A DNA stretch of 7,698 bases from CAZLNO01 sp964561005 (GCA_964561005.1 CAZLNO010000142.1:1-7698), one strand, 5' to 3'. Positions 1 through 6,152 are shown, numbered from the stretch's first letter. Made by a program: numbers and translations. Notes: generated from the letters alone by a model not told the origin.

Positions 1-636
1 TCAGACTCCGTTGGCGACCTTCTCCACCGCCTCGCCCATGTGCGCCAATCCGGTGATGACCAGGACGAACACGCCAACCGCCGCGGCCCCGACGGCCAGG
101 CCGACCAGCACGACGATGCCGTCGCGCTCCAGCATCCCCAGCGCCACGATCAGCAGGGCGATCGCGGGAAGCCACCCGGTCAGCGGCAGGGGCGCGACCG
201 AGATCGCGGCGATGATGACGCAGGCCAGGGCGACGAGCCGGCTGCCGATCGGCGAGAGCACGGTCCGAACGCGCGGCCGGACGAAGATCTCCAGGCGGCG
301 CAGCAGCGGCACCACGCGGCCGCAGGCCTGCAGCAGGCGTTCGCGCCGGATCGGCCGCTCCAGCAGCCAGCTTGGCAGCCACAGGGTGTGGCGGCCCATC
401 GCCATCTGGATCGCCACCGCCAGGATCGGCAGCGCCAGGATGTTCGAAAGACCCAGGGGCCAGGGCAGGAGTTGCGGAACGGTCAGCAGCAGCAGCGCCG
501 AGGCCAGTCCGCGATCCCCCAGGACGCGGAACAGCTGGTGCAGGCGCACGGTCTCCTCGTGGAAGATGCGCGGAAACCCGGCAAGCAATTCTGCCGTTGT
601 GGGCGCCAGCGTCGGCAGCGTACCTTGCGACAACAT
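1..636 (-). CDS. exoD: ExoD-family inner-membrane protein (exopolysaccharide synthesis type)
   Basis: Complete 211-residue protein whose TGA stop is the first three bases of the window. It is recognised as ExoD family from the conserved core: the TVPQLLPWPLG segment near residues 52-62, AIQMAMGRHTLWLP at 75-88, RPRVRTVLSPIGSRL at 120-134, and LPLTGWLPA followed by GMLERDG at 150-173. Hydrophobic stretches at about 43-80, 134-168 and 172-197 indicate a multi-spanning inner-membrane protein. The first 40 residues are amphipathic and probably cytoplasmic. In Sinorhizobium meliloti, ExoD affects exopolysaccharide production, alkali tolerance and nodule invasion, but its biochemical activity is unknown, so the name is a family label rather than a proven role. 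The start is the ATG at 636, preceded by a purine-rich GGGAGAGGG that sits very close to it. It is transcribed away from the PRPP-synthetase gene across a 211-bp gap, and no exopolysaccharide genes are visible nearby. Confidence 0.88.
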   Translation of the reverse strand: MLSQGTLPTLAPTTAELLAGFPRIFHEETVRLHQLFRVLGDRGLASALLLLTVPQLLPWPLGLSNILALPILAVAIQMAMGRHTLWLPSWLLERPIRRERLLQACGRVVPLLRRLEIFVRPRVRTVLSPIGSRLVALACVIIAAISVAPLPLTGWLPAIALLIVALGMLERDGIVVLVGLAVGAAAVGVFVLVITGLAHMGEAVEKVANGV

Positions 637-775
637 CCCTCTCCCGGCTGGACCTGTCCGCGCGCATGGGAGCTAAAGCGATCGCACAACGCAAGCGGCG
701 TCGGTGCAAGCGTGGACTGCGATTTTCCGGACGCTCGCGGTGCCGTCACCGGATTGGCGTCGTTTATCCTGAGTA

Positions 776-800
776 GGAACAGGGCGAGCCGCCGGCCGGT
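776..800 (+). promoter_or_regulatory. Possible EcfG-type (general stress) promoter upstream of the PRPP synthetase
   Basis: GGAAC at 776-780, then 16 bases, then CGGT at 797-800. The alphaproteobacterial general-stress sigma factor EcfG recognises GGAAC-N16/17-CGTT, so the -35 element is exact and the -10 element matches three of four bases. The transcript would start near 807, about 40 bases before the chosen start codon at 848. One such match could occur by chance. No good sigma-70-type promoter was seen in the 637-847 gap. Confidence 0.35.
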
Positions 801-810
801 GTCATGGCGA

Positions 811-825
811 CGGGCCGGAGGCCCG
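811..825 (+). other. Short hairpin in the probable leader of the PRPP-synthetase mRNA
   Basis: CGGGCC (811-816), loop GGA, GGCCCG (820-825): a perfect six-pair GC stem that ends 12 bases before the AGGAG ribosome binding site at 838-842. It could shape or protect the 5' end of the message. No riboswitch-like architecture is visible around it, and in DNA this GC-rich such stems also occur by chance. Confidence 0.35.
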
Positions 826-847
826 CATGGTCAATGCAGGAGTCTTG

Positions 848-1843
848 ATGTCGACCGATCGCCCCTTGCGTATCTTCGCCCTCAACGGGAGCCGCGACTT
901 CGGCGCCGGAGTCGCCGCGCGCCTGAACATCGCGCTGAGCCCACATGAGGAGCGCGACTTCGAGGACGGCGAGCACAAGGCGCGCCCCCTGGAGGGCGTG
1001 CGCGGCGCCGACGTCTACGTGGTGCATTCCCTCCACGGCGACGACGCGCGGAGCGCCAGCGACAAGCTGTGCCGGCTGCTGTTCTTTTGCGGCGCGGCGC
1101 GCGATGCCGGCGCCGGGTCGGTGACCGCCGTGGTCCCCTACTTGTGCTATGCCCGCAAGGATCGCAAGACCAAGGCCCGCGATCCGGTCACCACGCGCTA
1201 CGTGGCGCAGATGTTCGAGGCGGTCCGCGTCGACCGCGTGGTGACGCTGGAGGTGCACAATCTGGCCGCCTTCCAGAACGCCTTCCGCTGCCCGACCGAG
1301 CACCTCGACGCCCGCCGGCTGTTCGTCGACCACCTGCGTCCGGACCTGGCGGGCGAGGACATCGTCGTCGTTTCCCCCGACGCCGGCGGGGCGAAGCGGG
1401 CCGAGGCCTTCCGCCGCACGCTGGCCGAGGCGCTGGACCGGGACATCGCCAGCGCCTTCATGGAAAAATACCGCAGCCGGGGCGTGGTCAGCGGCGAGGC
1501 GCTGGTGGGCGACCTGGAGGGCCGGACGGCGATCATCCTGGACGACCTGATCGCCTCCGGCGGGACCATGCTGCGCACGGCCCGGAAAGCGCGCGCACAA
1601 GGCGCGCGGCGGGTATTCGCCGTGGCGACCCACGGATTGTTCGTCGAGGGCGCCAACGAGGCCATGGCCGACGCGGCCTTCGACCGCGTGCTCGTGACCG
1701 ACAGCGTGCCGCCCTTCCGCCTGAGCGACCCGGCGGCGCGGGCCAAGCTCTCCGTCGTGTCGGCCGCGCCGCTCGTCGGGGAGGCCATCGCCCGCATGCG
1801 CGCCGGCGGCTCGCTGGTGGACCTGCTGGGCATCGAGAGCTGA
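848..1843 (+). CDS. prs: Ribose-phosphate pyrophosphokinase (PRPP synthetase), divergent type
   Basis: Protein of 331 residues, expected to make 5-phosphoribosyl 1-diphosphate from ribose 5-phosphate and ATP. Visible landmarks, with counterparts in E. coli Prs, are: FEDGEH at 38-43 (FSDGE); YLCYARKDRK at 98-107 (FGYARQDR, ATP site); EVHNLAAFQNAF at 135-146 (DLHAEQIQGFF, metal site); VVSPDAGG at 174-181; the catalytic loop MEKYRSRG at 205-212; and the PRPP motif IILDDLIASGGT at 229-240. Length is normal for the family (about 310-330). The loop and metal-site region differ from housekeeping Prs, which suggests the divergent class often found near stress or nucleotide-salvage genes. The start at 848 is preferred because AGGAG at 838-842 lies five bases before it. 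The in-frame ATG at 827 has no such site and would add seven residues. It ends seven bases from the stop of the convergent kinase-like gene. Whether this is the cell's main PRPP synthetase cannot be judged here. Confidence 0.88.
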   Translation: MSTDRPLRIFALNGSRDFGAGVAARLNIALSPHEERDFEDGEHKARPLEGVRGADVYVVHSLHGDDARSASDKLCRLLFFCGAARDAGAGSVTAVVPYLCYARKDRKTKARDPVTTRYVAQMFEAVRVDRVVTLEVHNLAAFQNAFRCPTEHLDARRLFVDHLRPDLAGEDIVVVSPDAGGAKRAEAFRRTLAEALDRDIASAFMEKYRSRGVVSGEALVGDLEGRTAIILDDLIASGGTMLRTARKARAQGARRVFAVATHGLFVEGANEAMADAAFDRVLVTDSVPPFRLSDPAARAKLSVVSAAPLVGEAIARMRAGGSLVDLLGIES

Positions 1844-1867
1844 GGCGCGCTACAGCGCGTCCAGCTC
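1837..1867. terminator. Bidirectional hairpin across both convergent stop codons
   Basis: Arms GAGCTG (1837-1842) and CAGCTC (1862-1867) close an inner stem in which GCGCGCT (1845-1851) faces AGCGCG (1854-1859). A single bulged base and a G-U pair lie between the two stem parts, with a small loop at 1851-1854. The TGA of the PRPP-synthetase gene (1841-1843) lies in the left arm, and the stop of the opposite-strand kinase-like gene (1850-1852) lies at the apex. The stem is long and GC-rich and symmetrical for both transcripts, but there is no clear T-run on either side, so efficiency as an intrinsic terminator is uncertain. Confidence 0.6.
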
Positions 1868-2881
1868 GTTCCCGGCCAGGGCCAGATAGCCCCGCGCTTT
1901 CCCGCGCCACTTCTCCGGGTCCGGGACGGAGTCTTCCAGGTGCCAGAGGGACAGCTTGGCCCGGAGCAGCGCGCGCTTGGCGCGGTAGAACGCCAGCAGG
2001 CGCGGCGGCGGCGCGTCCCCGGCGATGTCGCGGTAGGCGCGCACGAAGATCTCCCCCACCCAGGCGGCGCCCAGCCGGCCGCACTCCATGTCAAGGAAGG
2101 CCAGCTCCTCGGCCGGGTCGTTCAGGCGGAAGCGGCGGTTGAACTCGATGCAGTCGATGACCGCCGGCGGCGGGCCCAGGTGGACGTGCTCGGGCCGGAG
2201 GTCGCCGTGGCCCTCGACGACCCGGGCGGCGCGCTCGCCGAGCAGCGGCCGCTCGTGGGCGACGAAGCGTTCCAGCGCCGCCACGGCCCGCTCCACGTCC
2301 CGCCGGGGCACAAGCTGCGGCGCCTCGCACAGGGCGTCGCGGCTTTCCGCGATGTCGTCCAGCAGCACCCGGGCGAAGCGGTTGGCGTCGGCGCGGCGCG
2401 GCGCCAGCCCGGCGTAGAAGCGGGCCAGCAATTCGGCCGCGGGGCGAAGGCGGTCATGCTCGGGGCCGCCGGCGGCGATGGCGTCCTCCAGGAAGCTATC
2501 GGCCGGCAGGCGGCGCATCTTGACCAGCCAGTCCAGCGGCGCGCCGCCATCAGTCACGTCCTCGCCCAGCCGCAGCCCGCCGGCTTCGTCGTCCAGCACC
2601 GGGACGACGCCGAGGTAGACCCAGGGCGACAGCCGGCTGTTCAGCGCGACCTCGGCCCGGCACACGCGCTCGCGCGCGGCCAGGGTGCCGTAATCCAGGT
2701 AGCTGAAGCGCACCGGCTTCTTCAGCTTGTAGGCCAGGCGGTCGGTCAGGAAGACCCAGGCCATGTGGGTCTCCCGCACCTCGACGCCCTTTGGGCGGTC
2801 CGGATAGGCGGACGGCTGCCGCAGGAAGGCGACGATCGCCTCGGTGTGGCTGGGTTCGGGGGCAGGACGGGGCTTCGACAT
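1850..2881 (-). CDS. Aminoglycoside-phosphotransferase-fold kinase-like protein (COG2187 N-domain type)
   Basis: Protein of 343 residues resembling the N-terminal half of COG2187 proteins, which have an APH/choline-kinase fold. Visible features are: a strand pair with ETHMAWVFLTDR at 37-48; the lysine-rich YKLKKPVRFSYLDYGT at 51-66 (probable nucleotide-binding lysine and loop); a kinase-type catalytic motif GHGDLRPEHVHL at 224-235 with Asp227 as likely base; and VIDCIEFN at 241-248 with Asp243/Glu246 as likely metal ligands. Many family members are about 500 residues, with a C-terminal P-loop kinase domain. This one stops soon after the first domain and has no P-loop. The substrate is unknown and the family name does not imply antibiotic resistance. 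The start at 2881 gives a sensible N-terminus; its ribosome binding site is weak. A GTG at 2974 in the same frame would overlap the divergent gene's leader and is less likely. Confidence 0.75.
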   Translation of the reverse strand: MSKPRPAPEPSHTEAIVAFLRQPSAYPDRPKGVEVRETHMAWVFLTDRLAYKLKKPVRFSYLDYGTLAARERVCRAEVALNSRLSPWVYLGVVPVLDDEAGGLRLGEDVTDGGAPLDWLVKMRRLPADSFLEDAIAAGGPEHDRLRPAAELLARFYAGLAPRRADANRFARVLLDDIAESRDALCEAPQLVPRRDVERAVAALERFVAHERPLLGERAARVVEGHGDLRPEHVHLGPPPAVIDCIEFNRRFRLNDPAEELAFLDMECGRLGAAWVGEIFVRAYRDIAGDAPPPRLLAFYRAKRALLRAKLSLWHLEDSVPDPEKWRGKARGYLALAGNELDAL

Positions 2882-2902
2882 CGCGGCGGATTGACCGGGC
2901 TC

Positions 2903-2927
2903 AATGCGGTGTGACGGGACTCGTTCC
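2903..2927 (-). promoter_or_regulatory. Possible EcfG-type promoter for the kinase-like gene
   Basis: On the minus strand GGAAC (2927-2923) is followed by 16 bases and CATT (2906-2903), against a consensus of GGAAC-N16/17-CGTT. It lies 21 bases upstream of the chosen start at 2881, leaving a short leader. On the plus strand the same gap holds a poorer match, GGACT (2917-2921) with CGTT at 2939-2942, pointing at the phosphoribosyltransferase gene. The 94-bp gap must contain promoters for both divergent genes. Confidence 0.3.
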
Positions 2928-2975
2928 ACAGTCGTCAGCGTTTCGACCCCTGGGCCACAACGCCGGGCAACCACA

Positions 2976-3638
2976 ATGGCACGAATGTTCCGCGATCGTC
3001 ACGACGCCGGACAGCGCCTGGCCGGGGAGCTGGCCGGGAAGCAGTACCGCGCCCCCGTCGTGCTTGCCTTGCCGCGCGGCGGCGTGCCCGTGGCCGCCGA
3101 GATCGCCCGGCGCCTTGGCGCGCCGCTGGACATCCTGATGGTGCGCAAGCTGGGCGCGCCCTCGCAGCCCGAGCTGGCGATGGGCGCCGTCGCGCGCACG
3201 GCCGAGACCACGGAGACGGTATTGAACGACGACGTCATCCGCCTGCTCGGCATCGACGACGCGGAGGTCGCGCGCGTCAAGGAGAACGAGCTGGCCGTCA
3301 TTGCCGCCCGCGAGGCGCGCTATCTCCAGGGGCGCCAGCGTCCCGGCGTGATGGGCCGCACGGCGGTCGTCGTGGACGACGGCGTCGCCACCGGCGCCAC
3401 GACGCGAGCCGCCCTTCACGCCGCCCGTGCCTCTGGACCGCGCTGGCTGGTGCTGGCGGTGCCGGTCGCGCCGCCGGAGACCCTGGCAGGATTGCGCGAG
3501 GACGCCGACGAGGTGGTCTGCCTGGAGCAGCCGGGCGACCTGGGCGCCATCGGCTTCTTCTACGAGGATTTCACCCAGGTGAGCGACGAGGAGGTCGTGC
3601 GGACCCTCGACGAGCTGGGACTGCCGTCGCGGGCGTGA
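2976..3638 (+). CDS. Phosphoribosyltransferase-fold protein (COG1926)
   Basis: Protein of 220 residues with a type I phosphoribosyltransferase fold. FRDRHDAGQRLA at 5-16 is the family's typical opening. LPRGGVPVA at 32-40 forms the pyrophosphate-binding loop, and VRKLGAPSQPELAMGAV follows at 56-72. The PRPP motif VVVDDGVATGATT is at 131-143, with the paired acidic residues Asp134/Asp135. The C-terminal FFYEDFTQVSDEEV at 194-207 is a hallmark of COG1926. The base accepted is unknown, and members are often found beside stress-response genes or fused to dienelactone-hydrolase-like domains; no fusion is present here. The start is ATG 2976, with ATG 2985 (MFRDR) equally possible; neither has a clear Shine-Dalgarno site. 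Upstream extension to 2904 would give residues without family likeness. It converges with folE, with three bases between the stop codons. Confidence 0.8.
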   Translation: MARMFRDRHDAGQRLAGELAGKQYRAPVVLALPRGGVPVAAEIARRLGAPLDILMVRKLGAPSQPELAMGAVARTAETTETVLNDDVIRLLGIDDAEVARVKENELAVIAAREARYLQGRQRPGVMGRTAVVVDDGVATGATTRAALHAARASGPRWLVLAVPVAPPETLAGLREDADEVVCLEQPGDLGAIGFFYEDFTQVSDEEVVRTLDELGLPSRA

Positions 3639-3641
3639 GCC

Positions 3642-4274
3642 TCAGCAGCCGCCGCGCAGGCCGATCATCGCCTCGAATTCCTGGCGCGTGCTCCGGTCCC
3701 GGCGAAAGGCGCCGAGCATGCGGCTGGTCACCATGCGCGCCTCGCTCTGGCGCACGCCGCGCGTGGCCATGCACTGGTGCTGGCTGTCCAGCACGACGGC
3801 CACGCCGTGCGGCTGAAGCTGCTCGGCGATGGTGTTGGCGATCTGCGCCGTCAGCCGCTCCTGGATCTGCAGCCGGCGGGCGAAGATCTCCACCACGCGG
3901 GCCAGCTTGCTGACCCCGACGACCCGGTGGTCCGGCAGGTAGCCGATGTGCGCGCGGCCGATGATGGGCACCATGTGGTGCTCGCAGTGGCTGACGAACT
4001 CGACGTCGCGCAGCACGACCATCTCGTCGTAGCCGTCCGTCTCCTCGAAGGTGCGCGCCAGGACATCCACCGGATCCTGGGCATAGCCGCCAAAGAACTC
4101 GTCATAGGACGTCACGACCCGCTTGGGCGTATCCAGCAGGCCCTCGCGGCCCGGATCCTCCCCGATGTAGGCGAGCAGCGTCCGTACGGCCGCCTCGGCC
4201 TCACTCCGGCTCGGATGCCGGGCGCGCGCGTCCTCCGGGCGGGTTGCGGTGGTACAAGTATCGAAAGGCGCCAT
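3642..4274 (-). CDS. folE: GTP cyclohydrolase I (type IA)
   Basis: Protein of 210 residues that converts GTP to 7,8-dihydroneopterin triphosphate, the first step of tetrahydrofolate synthesis, and can also feed queuosine-type pathways. The zinc ligands are visible: Cys97 and His100 in SHCEHHMVP (95-103), and Cys168 in SQHQCMATRG (164-173). Their 71-residue separation is the same as in E. coli FolE (Cys110 and Cys181). Other family blocks are GEDPGREGLLDTPKRV at 38-53, YDEMVVLRD at 82-90, GYLPDHRVVGVSKLARVVE at 111-129, and RRLQIQERLTAQIA at 133-146. The first 20 or so residues are a variable lead-in. ATG 4274 is chosen because homology begins soon after it. Upstream in-frame ATG 4316 would add 14 basic residues. 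The ribosome binding site is poor. It lies 125 bp downstream of the GlcG-like gene on the same strand. Confidence 0.95.
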   Translation of the reverse strand: MAPFDTCTTATRPEDARARHPSRSEAEAAVRTLLAYIGEDPGREGLLDTPKRVVTSYDEFFGGYAQDPVDVLARTFEETDGYDEMVVLRDVEFVSHCEHHMVPIIGRAHIGYLPDHRVVGVSKLARVVEIFARRLQIQERLTAQIANTIAEQLQPHGVAVVLDSQHQCMATRGVRQSEARMVTSRMLGAFRRDRSTRQEFEAMIGLRGGC

Positions 4275-4326
4275 GAGGTTTCGCTTTCTTGCCGTTGGCA
4301 CGCGTTCTCGCTGCATCCTTGTTGGA

Positions 4327-4336
4327 GCGTATACGC
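4327..4336 (-). promoter_or_regulatory. Perfect 10-bp palindrome, possible folE -10 region
   Basis: GCGTATACGC is a perfect ten-base palindrome 52 bases upstream of the folE start. Read on the minus strand it contains TATACG, four of six matches to a sigma-70 -10 box. No convincing -35 hexamer is found 16-18 bases upstream. It could be a promoter or a small operator, and it lies in the 125-bp gap between folE and the GlcG-like gene. Confidence 0.25.
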
Positions 4337-4399
4337 CGCCCGCGACTGCCTGGATGCCGGCGGACAGGGTCGGGACGGGGAGCAGTCGGCCCGCCGAGC

Positions 4400-4846
4400 T
4401 CAGGAGGCCGACTCGCCGGCCTCCCGCCTGTTCGCGTCGAAGCGCGCCACGCCGGCCTCGGCGCAGGCGATGTCCTGCTCCGGCGTGCCGGAGGACAGTC
4501 CGATGCCGCCCACCACCTGCTCGTCCACGACCACCGGCAGGCCGCCGCCCATCACCGAGAAGCGCCCCTCCAGCGCGGTGTGGATGCCGAAGGTGAGCCG
4601 GCCGGGCTGGCAGGCCTCGTTGTAGGCGGCGGTGGGCTTGCGCGCGATGGCGGCGGTCATGGCCTTGTTCTGCGCCAGGGTGACGCTCAGCACCTTGGCG
4701 CCGTCCATGCGCTCGAAGGCGATCAGGTTGCCGCTCTCGTCGCAGACGGCGATGCACATCGGCACGCCGATCTCCTCGGCCTTGGCCGCGGCGCCCGCGA
4801 TCAGGACGCGCGCGTCGTCCAGCGACAGGCGCGGAATCGACAGCAT
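4400..4846 (-). CDS. HbpS/GlcG-like protein (DUF336, PduO C-terminal-like)
   Basis: Protein of 148 residues matching the small haem-degrading/GlcG-like family: LSLDDARVLIAGAAAKAEEIG at 7-27, then IAVCDESGNLIAFERMDGA at 32-50, KAMTAAIARKPTAAY at 61-75, GRFSVMGGGLPVVV at 94-107, and VVGGIGLSSGTPEQDIACAEAGV at 111-133. These cover the whole of the family domain, and there is no signal peptide, so it is probably cytoplasmic. Members include GlcG of glycolate operons, the C-terminal domain of PduO, and the haem-binding HbpS; the biochemical role of most is unresolved. The start at 4846 is supported by GGAGGAG eight bases upstream, one of the best ribosome binding sites in the window. It is divergent from a glyoxylate-reductase-type dehydrogenase, which favours a role tied to 2-hydroxyacid metabolism over haem sensing, but that is inference. 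Confidence 0.85.
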   Translation of the reverse strand: MLSIPRLSLDDARVLIAGAAAKAEEIGVPMCIAVCDESGNLIAFERMDGAKVLSVTLAQNKAMTAAIARKPTAAYNEACQPGRLTFGIHTALEGRFSVMGGGLPVVVDEQVVGGIGLSSGTPEQDIACAEAGVARFDANRREAGESAS

Positions 4847-5008
4847 CTTGCTCGCTCCTCCCCAGGTATGACAACGGCCGGCCGAGGGCGGCCGGGCCGG
4901 TGACGGCGGCGCGCGCGGGTGCATCCGGCCGGGACATCGTGCTACACCCGTCACGGCCTGGGCCCGGCCCCTCCGCCGGCCCGCGCAAGAGAACAGGAGC
5001 GCGAAGCG

Positions 5009-5971
5009 ATGAGCAAGCCCAAGGTTCTGGTGACGCGCCGCCTGCCGGATGCCGTGCAGGACCGGCTGCGGCGCGACTACGACCCCGTGTTCAACGACGA
5101 TGATCACGTCTTCAGCCGCGAGGAGCTTCTGGACAAGGCGCGGGGCATGGACGCCGTCCTGCCCTGCCACACCGAGAAGTTCACCGAGGACGTGATCGCC
5201 GCCCTTCCCGACAGCGTGCGGATCATCGCCAACTTCTCGGTGGGCGTGGACCACGTCGACCTGGAGGCGGCGAAGCGGCGCGGCATCGTCGTGACCAACA
5301 CGCCCGACGTGCTCTCCGACGCCACCGCCGAGATCGCGCTGCTGCTCGCCCTGGGCGCCGCGCGCCGGGCCAGCGAGGGCGAGCGCCTGGTGCGCGGCGG
5401 CGGCTGGAAGGACTGGAGCCCCGCGTTCATGGTGGGCACGCAGGTGACCGGCAAGACCGTCGGCATCGTCGGCATGGGGCGCGTCGGCCAGGTGGCGGCC
5501 AGGCGCTTTCGCGGATTCGATATGACGGTTCGCTACCACAACCGCCATCGCCTCGATCCCACGCTGGAGGCGGGCGCGATCTACCACGAAAGCCTGGAGG
5601 AGATGCTGGGGCACTGCGAGTTCCTCTCGCTGCACTGCCCGGCCACGCCGGAGACGCGCGGCCTGTTGAACGCCGAGCGCATCGCCCGGCTGCCGGACGG
5701 GGCGATCGTGGTGAACACCGCGCGCGGGGCGCTGGTCGACGACGACGCCCTGATCGACGCGCTGCGCTCGGGCAAGCTGGCCGCCGCCGGCCTGGACGTG
5801 TTCAACGACGAGCCCGGCGGCGACCCGCGCTATCGCGAACTGGAGAACGTGTTCCTGCTGCCGCACATCGGCAGCGCCACCAAGGAGACCCGCATCGCCA
5901 TGGGCGACCGGGCGATCGACAACATGGACGCTTTCTTCGCCGGGCGGGGGCCAGGCGATCGGGTTGCTTAG
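5009..5971 (+). CDS. D-2-hydroxyacid dehydrogenase, glyoxylate/hydroxypyruvate reductase type
   Basis: NAD(P)-dependent enzyme of 320 residues. The Rossmann motif is GMGRVG at 155-160 (GxGxxG). The catalytic triad typical of the D-isomer-specific family is visible: Arg239 in NTARGALVD, Glu268 in LDVFNDEP, and His286 in LLPHIGSAT. The substrate-domain block NFSVGVDHVDL at 75-85 and TNTPDVLSDATAEIALLL at 96-113 resemble GyaR/glyoxylate reductase and hydroxypyruvate reductase more than phosphoglycerate dehydrogenase; no C-terminal ACT domain is present. The cofactor may be NADP, since the second Rossmann strand ends at YHNRHR (176-181) with basic residues and no acidic one, but this is tentative. 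The start at 5009 follows AGGAG at 4995-4999 by nine bases. Likely reaction: reduction of glyoxylate or hydroxypyruvate, or oxidation of the matching hydroxyacid. It lies between the GlcG-like gene and a TRAP operon for organic acids. Confidence 0.9.
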   Translation: MSKPKVLVTRRLPDAVQDRLRRDYDPVFNDDDHVFSREELLDKARGMDAVLPCHTEKFTEDVIAALPDSVRIIANFSVGVDHVDLEAAKRRGIVVTNTPDVLSDATAEIALLLALGAARRASEGERLVRGGGWKDWSPAFMVGTQVTGKTVGIVGMGRVGQVAARRFRGFDMTVRYHNRHRLDPTLEAGAIYHESLEEMLGHCEFLSLHCPATPETRGLLNAERIARLPDGAIVVNTARGALVDDDALIDALRSGKLAAAGLDVFNDEPGGDPRYRELENVFLLPHIGSATKETRIAMGDRAIDNMDAFFAGRGPGDRVA

Positions 5972-6024
5972 CAGACCAGTCCGGGCGAGGCAAGGCGGGG
6001 TCTTGTAAGAAAGTTAGCCGACCG

Positions 6025-6066
6025 GTAATGTCGGGATCGGCGACGGCGATTGAGTCGATACATTAC
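6025..6066. repeat. Inverted repeat in the TRAP-operon upstream region
   Basis: GTAATGT (6025-6031) and its exact reverse complement ACATTAC (6060-6066) are separated by 28 bases, about 35 bp centre to centre. The spacing is near 3.3 helical turns, which could fit two bound regulator units on roughly one face of DNA. They sit in the only AT-richer stretch of the window (6001-6180 is about 51% GC by count), 167 bases or more before the binding-protein start codon. Confidence 0.4.
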
Positions 6067-6070
6067 GGAC

Positions 6071-6090
6071 GATCTTCACGGATGATCTTC
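6071..6090. repeat. Direct repeat GATCTTC, 13-bp period
   Basis: Two exact copies of GATCTTC at 6071-6077 and 6084-6090, immediately after the GTAATGT/ACATTAC inverted repeat. They may be part of the same regulator-binding region; alone they are weak evidence. Confidence 0.3.
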
Positions 6091-6113
6091 GTCGGTATGC
6101 TTCAATCCCGTGG

Positions 6114-6119
6114 TCTAAT
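6114..6119 (+). promoter_or_regulatory. Candidate -10 box of the TRAP operon
   Basis: TCTAAT matches five of six bases of TATAAT and lies in the AT-richest part of the 5972-6232 gap. The -35 region at the right spacing (about 6091-6097) is poor, so a promoter here would probably need an activator, for example one bound at the repeats just upstream. No transcription terminator for the preceding dehydrogenase gene is evident between 5972 and 6024. Confidence 0.3.
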
Positions 6120-6152
6120 TTATGGTCCAGTCGATGCGATCGTAACACGGTC

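Noticed and set aside
40..948. A 302-codon open frame antisense to exoD and running into the PRPP-synthetase gene
   Set aside because: Its Gln/Arg/Asp-rich composition is typical of a GC-rich shadow frame, and it conflicts with two well-supported genes.
1850..2881. Aminoglycoside resistance gene
   Set aside because: Only the fold is shared. The sequence blocks are those of COG2187 proteins, which are not known resistance enzymes, and there is no mobile or resistance context.
3636..3644. Terminator between the phosphoribosyltransferase and folE stops
   Set aside because: TGAGCCTCA holds both stops in a palindrome, but the centre is one base, too tight to fold. Wider pairing (CTGC/GCAG, GCGG/CCGC) is broken by mismatches, and there is no T-run.
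4860..4900. GC-rich inverted repeats in the gap between the GlcG-like and dehydrogenase genes
   Set aside because: Runs such as CGGCCGGCCG are self-complementary but irregular and fit chance at this composition. They lie between divergent starts, where a terminator is not expected.
4275..4988. Upstream continuation of the folE frame (minus strand)
   Set aside because: It overlaps the GlcG-like gene in another frame and shows no FolE likeness. FolE normally begins close to the ATG at 4274.
4847..5866. Upstream continuation of the GlcG-like frame across the dehydrogenase gene (minus strand)
   Set aside because: Family likeness begins exactly at the ATG at 4846, which has a strong ribosome binding site. 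The extension is antisense to a clear dehydrogenase.
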